Below are positions 58,645-64,000 of a DNA stretch of 64,000 nucleotides, piece by piece (position 1 is the first letter of the stretch; the number at the start of each line of letters is the position of its first letter). Source of the stretch: Ascaphus truei (Eukaryota > Chordata > Amphibia > Anura > Ascaphidae); assembly GCA_036426205.1 (NCBI GenBank), contig CM071570.1:51382984-51446983 (forward strand). The letters run 5' to 3'. The translations under genes and the position numbers were made by a program. The notes below the pieces were generated by a model that made no database searches, had not been told where the DNA came from, and saw nothing but the letters and a program-made list of their open reading frames with translations.

Positions 58645-58933
58645 CAGGCATACCCCGCATTAACGTAAAATGAAACACTCCCCTTTTCCCACTTACGATG
58701 CATGTACTGTACTGCAATCATCATATATGTGCATAAGTGATGTAAATAACGCATTTGTAACAGGCTCTATAGTCTCCCTGCTTGCGCACAGCTTCGGTAC
58801 AGGTAGGGAGTTCAACTTTGCTGTTCAGGACGTGCTGACAGGCGCATGCGTGAGCTGCCGTTTGACTATTGGGCGATGTGTACTTACTCGCGAGTGTACT
58901 TAAAGTGAGTGTCCTTAAAGCGGGGTATGCCTG
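58645..58933. repeat. Tigger/pogo-like MITE, copy 3, nested in L1 ORF2
   Basis: Perfect 13-bp ends CAGGCATACCCCG ... CGGGGTATGCCTG with TA on both sides. It interrupts the endonuclease between the text before 58642 and VNMYAPN after 58936. It is about 45 bp shorter than copies 1 and 2. Confidence 0.85.
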
Positions 58934-60089
58934 TAGTTAACATGTATGCACCTAACGAGGGACAAATTGATTTTTTTAAGGGAAACACTAGAATCAATGG
59001 GGATAATCAAGAACAGTTAAATATTGTAGGAGGGGATTTTAACATGGTCCCAGACCCGGATATGGACAAATCCACAAAATTAGGGCATTCACGCTCCGCG
59101 ATGACTTACAGTATAGTAAAGAAATTTAGAATGCTAATGAAAGAATTTGGTCAGTTAGACGCCTGGCGTTGCTCACATAAAGGCCAGAGAGATTATTTCT
59201 TCTACTCGCCCCCACATAATTCGTATTCTAGAATCGATAATATTTTTGTATCTCCAAATATCCTGGAAGTATTGGTCCATTCAGATATAGGGCCTATTAT
59301 TTGGTCAGACCACACCCCGGTGACTATTCTGTTTGATTCTCCATTCGCCAAGATCCAGTCATTTCATTGGAGGATGAATGACTCTTTATTAAATTATCCA
59401 GAGATAAGTGCACAAATTGGAGACTCACTTAAAAATTATTTTTGGTCTAATAATGGGTCTATGGAATCAACAGCAACTCTGTGGGAGGTACATAAAGCCA
59501 CGGTTAGAGAACAGCTAATTTCAATAGCATCATATAGAAAGAGAATAAAAATGGAAAGACAAAAATATTTAACGGAAAAAATTATAACGTTAGAAAGCTC
59601 ACACACGAAAAAACGTGGAGGAAAGTATATAAAATTCTGAACCAGGCAAGTGAGGAATTTAAGAAATTACAATTGGAGGATGTACAGGAGGCCCTTAAGT
59701 GGACTAGACAGATGTATTATGACAAGGGAGATAAAGCAGATCGTCTATTAGCAAACAACTTTAGAGGAATTAAGATGAGGGCCTCGGTCCCCTCTATTAG
59801 ATAAAAAACCGGGGGAATGATTTATAATCCTCCAAGGATCGCAGAGGAATTTGCTATATTTTACACAGATCTTTACGATCTAGATAATTCAACCCCGAAT
59901 GCTAAAATTCCGGGTTTGAACCAGATTGAGGATTATCTGAGAGATTGTGCCCTCCCGAAATTGACGGAGGAAGATCTTAAGATTTTAAACGCAAAAATAA
60001 CTCGGGTAGAGCTGGGAAAGCAGTCGGTCCTTTGAAACCATCGAAAGCACCGGGCCCAGGTGGTTTCTCAAATCTCTACTTCAAAAATT

Positions 60090-60395
60090 TGTCAGAGGGA
60101 CCTGTTTGGGGAAGAGAGGTTGTTTGCGGCGTGAGTGCACAGTGTTGGTCCGGACCATTTACATCCACTGCACCCAGCTGTATAACCCAAGCTCTCCAAC
60201 ATTATCCCTTGCTTTTTGGTCAATTGTAAGTTTATTTATTTACTATTAATGCCATTATTATTTTAGCATTGTAATCATTGCCTATGCTTTGGTTTTATTG
60301 TGTATGTTAACCCTTTGTGTGTGTTTTTTTTTTAATAAAGATGTGTTTTAGCTGCTCAGTGCGCCTTCTACCAATCTTTTTCTCTTTTTTTCTGT
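60090..60395 (+). other. Foreign or rearranged block replacing L1 RT core
   Basis: Sequence without RT similarity between RT fragments. It includes tttatttatttactatt and aataaag followed after ~15 bases by a new context. The RT segment that should lie here is missing. Confidence 0.55.
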
Positions 60396-61265
60396 GCCCC
60401 CTTTCCCCTCTTCTCTTCGCTCTGACAATCGAGCCCCTAGAGGCCACCATCAGAGCCTTCCCAAATATACGAGGGATCAAAATAAAAGATGAGCACTATA
60501 AAATATCGATGTTCGCAGATGATGTCATTCTTACTATAATCTAATCCATTGACATCTCTTCTGAATTTGCAGTCCACCCTTTGGGAGTTTGGTGAGGTGC
60601 TTAAATGACACTTTCATTATAAATGGGAAAAGACCCATCTGAAATATGTAGGAATCTACCTTACCAGAGATGATAGCTTACTATATAAATATAATTACCC
60701 TGATTTATTCTCCAAAACGAAAAAAGATCTACAAGTCTGGAATTCCCATTGTATATCCTGGATAGTGCGTATAACTGCAGCTAAGATAAATACTCTCCTT
60801 AGACTTTTGTACTATTTTCAGACACTACTGGTAGCTGTCCCACATTCTAATATAAAAGAAATCCAGAATCGAATTATGCAGTTTATCTGGAAACATAAAC
60901 AACCGAGGATAGCTAGGTCAATTGAGTTGGACGCCAAAGAAGGAGGTGGTATGGTTGTACCAAATATTCTAAAATATTATATAGCCTCCCATATGAAGCA
61001 AATGGTCTACTGGCATTCCCCGAAAGGAGTGTATGCCTGAGTGGACCTGGAGAGATTGTTAAAAAACCCGATTGTACTGTCCTCTTTGTTGTGTTCTAGT
61101 TCTGGGATGGGAACTGGGAGACAATCGGAACAGACAGAAATTGGATTTACTTTGAAAATTTGGCAGACGGCAAAAAAGAAATATAAGGTTGTGTCGTCCC
61201 CTTCAAGGCTCGCGCCCCTGTTCGGAAAGGACAGACTAATGTCTTTTGAGGAATTAATGAGAAAG

Positions 61266-61778
61266 TGTCACGGGAGACTCCTGTGGCGGGTAGGATCTCG
61301 GTGGCCGGAACAGCAGGAAGCGTAGTAGGGGTCACAATCAGAGAGTCCGAGGCAGGCGGCAGACAGCGCAGTCAGGAAAAAAGCAGAGGTCCGAGGCAAG
61401 CGGCAGGTAGCAAAGTCAGGTAACAAGCAGAGGTCAGCAACGAGGAGACTGGAACAGGACAGGGGAGCCAGGACAGGTCTGGGGGCAGGGACTGAGAACA
61501 GGAACAAACAGGGACAAGCCAGATTACCAGCAAGGGCTTTTACTGTGAACAGACTTCTATGGTACAGGTACAGAAAACAGATCAGGATATCAGAAGCATG
61601 TGCATTAGGAATCTGACTTCAAGCAAAGGCAAACACAACAGACAGGAAGCAAGCTATAAAGGACAGAGACAGGAGCAACAAGAAGACAGACAGAGGAACC
61701 CAGAGCCAACAGAAGGCAGCAGCACACCCAGTGGACAAGGAAGCTATGGCTAGGCAGGAGGTCTAGGCGATCCTGACA
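61266..61778 (-). mobile_element. 3' LTR (513 bp)
   Basis: TG...CA termini (TGTCAGGATCGCC at 61778, GTGACA at 61266). It adjoins a polypurine tract on the correct side and interrupts L1 coding sequence on the other. It contains agtaaaagcccttgctgg as a possible polyadenylation-region element. Confidence 0.7.
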
Positions 61779-62828
61779 TTACTCCCCCCTCTCAAGAGCG
61801 TTCGACGGACGATCCTCCAGGCTCTTCCCCGGAGGCCTTGATGAAACGGCGACTCAAGGTGACCCACCTCTAGTGGCTTGTCAGTGGGCAGAGGGTACTC
61901 CACAGGTACATTGGGTGCGGCAAGGAACCTCCGAATGGGTGCGTTTAACCCAAAAGCAGGGGCAGAGATATCAGGAACGTGGGCAACAAGGACGGGTGCA
62001 GCTTTTCCACATGAGTCAGTGGGGACACAGAGTTGGCTCACCATGGTCTCCTCTTGCGACTGCCGTTTCGTGGCATCTACCAATGAAAGACCAGCTATTT
62101 GAGTTTTCAGCTCTTGAAGCTGTCCTTCTGCACTTCTTTTCCCACTCAAGGCAGTTGTCAGTTCAGCTTCTTCTTTTCTGATCTGCAGCTGCCGGTACGC
62201 CTCCCGGGCCTTGTCCAGCTCCAGCTGCAGCCGAACCTTATCACGGGCTGTGTGGTCCAATAATTTGCAGGCATCGGCCATTTTGACCTCATAGCGCAGT
62301 GTCAGGTCAGCCACTTGACAGACTGACACCTTCTCTCTCTCCTCCTTTTTGGCAAACTGTCTTGAGCTCAGTGATCTGCGCCTGCAGCGCTGTGAGTTGC
62401 TGAGATGTGTGTTCAGCTGGTAGCTTTAGCTCTTCCATCTTTAGGCGTTGCTGCAATTTCCACTCCTCAGCGAGAGACCCCTGGTTGAGTGCATTTTGCA
62501 ATTTTCCACTCCGGGCTTTCATCTCTTTACTGTGATCATTTTGAGCTTGCTTCCATGCATCCCTCATTACGTCTTGGAGCTCTGACAATTCCTTTGTCAA
62601 GGTCTCAGCTGCCTGCCTTTTCCAGGTCTCTTTCTCCTGGGTGTACTGACTGTTAGAGAGGGAGCAGTGTCTCTGCTCCTCCAACTCTTGTTTCAGTCTC
62701 TGGACCGCCTTGTGTTCCCTCTTATATAGGGTTACCTGGGCTCTAAGCTCCTCCTCCAGCGAGGCTCTGGTTATGCTCAGTGTGACCTTCAGCTCCTCAT
62801 GCTGTTCTTTGGGGACACACTGGGTACT
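61763..62828 (-). pseudogene. Coiled-coil ORF with lamin-like segment (retroelement-borne), part 2
   Basis: The first frame (to 62307) is a long charged coiled coil: EQHEELKVTLSITRASLEEE, VQRLKQELEEQ, TLTKELSELQDVMRDAWKQA, QLTALQAQITELK. After a frameshift near 62325 comes MADACKLLDHTARDK, VRLQLELDKAREAYRQL and LTTALSGKRSAEGQLQELK. This last part tracks coil 1 of nuclear lamins (RLQLEL.K.RE and TALS.KR..EG.L..L in both) with one internal shortening. A non-helical, Pro-rich tail follows and the frame closes 13 bases inside the LTR. There are no introns. The first part resembles tails of ankyrin/coiled-coil proteins but was not identified. Confidence 0.65.
61779..61795 (-). promoter_or_regulatory. 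Polypurine tract
   Basis: The - strand reads GAGAGGGGGGAGTAA directly before the LTR, the usual primer site for plus-strand synthesis in LTR retroelements. Confidence 0.75.
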
Positions 62829-63792
62829 TGTCACGACTGTGCTCGCCACAAACCTGGGTCGGACCGCGTGGCTGAGGTGGGGTTGTAAAAGCACCGACCT
62901 TAGACCGCGCAGGCTGATCCGGATTGCGCAGTACGTAGTCGTACGTAGCAGGATCAGGATAGGAGAAGACAGCATCGTCGGTGGACACGCCAGGGTCAGG
63001 ACTGGAGACATCAGGGTAAACGTTGTTCAAGCAGGAGTTCGGCAACAGGTAGTCAGGAGAGCCCCGCTTCAGCTTAGGAGCGCGGGAGTGGCCTCTGCGC
63101 GTGCGGCGACCATGGCCCATGGTACTGGTCTCAGGAGGTGGTAGACAGACCAGAGTAGCACACCGCCTAGCTGCACTGGTAAACCAGTGCTTCAGCGCAA
63201 GAGTTCTGAGCGGGCTGGGGAATCCTCCGTTACAGCGCAGGAACCAGGACACGGCCTCTCTAGATTAGGGAAAGAGTAGGCCCCAGGAACCAGGAAGCTG
63301 AAGATACACAGGGAAACCTCCGCTTCAGTGCAGGAAACCAGGAACAGACCGCTGCATGAATATAGCAGCCGGTCACAGGAAACAAGGAGCTGAAGTAACA
63401 AGGAGAGTACTCAGCTTCAGCACAGGAAACAGGAACTGACCGCTGCATGAGACTAGCAGGAATCAGGGAGCTGAAGACAACAAGGAGAGTACTCCGCTTC
63501 AGCACAGGAACAGACCGCTGCGTGACACTAGCAGCCGGTCTCAGGAACCAAGGAGACAGACAAGACAAGGCTTATGGCAGAACATAGAGACATCCAGGAA
63601 GGACTATGCTCGGCAGGGAGCATTGTGGGAAGGCAACACTTAAAGGTCAGAGAACCAATGGCAGAAGGGGCGTGTGGCAGTATTGCTTTGGTGAGTGAAT
63701 CCAGGCTGCAGTAAATATCAGGGGAAGTGTTCCGGGACTGCACTTGTCTGCAAGGTAAGGCAAACATTAAACCGAGGAGCGGATTCCTTACA
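62829..63792 (-). mobile_element. Solo LTR (964 bp) inside the coiled-coil ORF
   Basis: Termini TGTAAGGAATCC ... GTCGTGACA (on -), flanked by a perfect 5-bp duplication GTACT (62824-62828 and 63793-63797). The coding phase is the same on both sides of the insertion. It contains three imperfect tandem copies of an ~85-bp block (63290-63545: gctgaag ... gcttcagtgcagg ... accgctgcatga) and an open frame of its own (MGHGRRTRRGHSRAPK) that runs out of its 3' end. It belongs to a different family from the LTR at 61266. Strand is arbitrary. Confidence 0.75.
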
Positions 63793-63797
63793 GTACT

Positions 63798-64000
63798 CAA
63801 ATACTCTTCCAGCATCTTTATCTTGTAGGCAGTCTGGAAACTTTCTTCCTGCAGAACTCGCTGCTTTTCTTCAGCATTCACCCATTTCTCCTTCGTGTCC
63901 TGCAGATGTGCACGCAGTTCTTGCAGCTGACTCTGCAGCATATTTTCTGTTTGTGTGCGCCGCTCCAGGGAGACACGTTCTTCTTGCAGCATTCTCTCTG
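63798..64000 (-). pseudogene. Coiled-coil ORF (retroelement-borne), part 1, runs off the window
   Basis: Open from the window edge: ERRTQTENMLQSQLQELRAH, DTKEKWVNAEEKQRVLQE, YKIKMLEEYLST, a continuous charged coiled coil up to the GTACT target site. It continues in the same phase at 62823. The true start lies outside the window. Function unknown. Confidence 0.65.

Larger units (their letters stand above)
56010..61265 (+). mobile_element. L1/Tx1-type LINE, decayed
   Basis: The 5' region (56010-56300) is GC-rich with aaagatggcgccgccg. ORF1 follows (56310-57375), then about 0.9 kb of inter-ORF sequence and ORF2 from the ATG at 58320. The element is interrupted by a Tigger-like MITE (58645-58933), has lost RT segments, and is cut at 61265 by an LTR element before the end of ORF2. 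Confidence 0.85.
58320..61265 (+). pseudogene. L1-type ORF2 (endonuclease and RT), fragmented
   Basis: The start MNSQTPLKLVSLNVKGLN and FLQETHF give the endonuclease N-terminus. After the Tigger-like MITE: NMYAPNEGQIDFF, IVGGDFNMVPDPD and IWSDHTPVTILF complete the endonuclease. RT sequence appears as KPSKAPGPGGFSNLYF (60035). It then jumps, after about 300 bp of unrelated sequence, to LFALTIEPLEATIRAF and the FADDVIL box (60415-60545). The C-terminal part reads IQNRIMQFIWKHKQPRIA, then GGGMVVPNILKYYIASHM. Multiple stops and at least two internal losses. Confidence 0.85.
61266..64000 (-). mobile_element. LTR retroelement, 3' part, carrying coiled-coil coding sequence
   Basis: On the - strand the element ends with an LTR (61266-61778, TGTCAGGATC ... 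CCCGTGACA) immediately preceded by a polypurine tract. The internal region to the right encodes coiled coils rather than recognisable pol or env, and reaches the window edge. It is inserted into the L1 at 61265. The 5' LTR and the target duplication are outside the window. Confidence 0.7.

Overview
The window looks like vertebrate, most likely frog (anuran), chromosomal DNA. It carries five short exons of one host gene on the + strand, separated by very repeat-rich introns. The exons (889-1069, 18972-19048, 19136-19225, 31000-31057, 34678-34764) have consensus splice sites and matching phases, and together encode a continuous piece of the distal C-terminal coiled-coil domain of phospholipase C beta-1 (PLCB1). 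No further exon was recognised after 34764, so the last ~29 kb appear to lie in a long downstream intron or beyond the gene's readable part. The frog assignment is an inference from the repeat mix: Penelope-like elements with hammerhead ribozymes, Tx1/L1-type LINEs, Crack/L2-like LINEs with a 2A peptide, and many foldback MITEs.

0-9 kb: PLCB1 exon, a foldback element, a T-rich minisatellite, dispersed repeats, and a 5'-truncated LINE (3766-5658) that seems to interrupt an LTR-like segment. 9-16 kb: a Penelope-like (PLE) GIY-YIG remnant with a decayed hammerhead downstream. Next to it is a three-level nest: an LTR (11103-16085) holding a LINE with a 2A peptide (about 11891-15660), which holds a hammerhead-type insertion flanked by a 50-bp direct repeat (13331-14039). 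16-22 kb: a solo LTR, large palindromes and two PLCB1 exons separated by an 87-nt intron.

22-25 kb is the most unusual stretch. It has one inverted and one tandem (period 404 bp) arrangement of a hammerhead-bearing repeat unit, followed by a separate hammerhead element bounded by 89-bp inverted arms. 26.7-29.6 kb: an RTE-type LINE split by a 1.37-kb hAT-like element whose core is a GC-rich minisatellite. 31-47 kb: PLCB1 exons, several MITE families, a solo LTR, Tigger-like MITEs and a sixth hammerhead-like motif. 48.6-50 kb: a second decayed PLE.

56-61.3 kb: a decayed L1/Tx1-type LINE with an amplified 11-residue repeat in ORF1 and a Tigger-like MITE inside ORF2. At 61266 the L1 is cut by the 3' end of an LTR element on the - strand, which runs off the window. 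Its internal region next to the 3' LTR encodes long coiled coils, one stretch being clearly lamin-like, and is itself split by a 964-bp solo LTR with a perfect 5-bp target duplication. All transposon reading frames seen here are broken. Exon identity was judged from remembered family sequence; no search was run.
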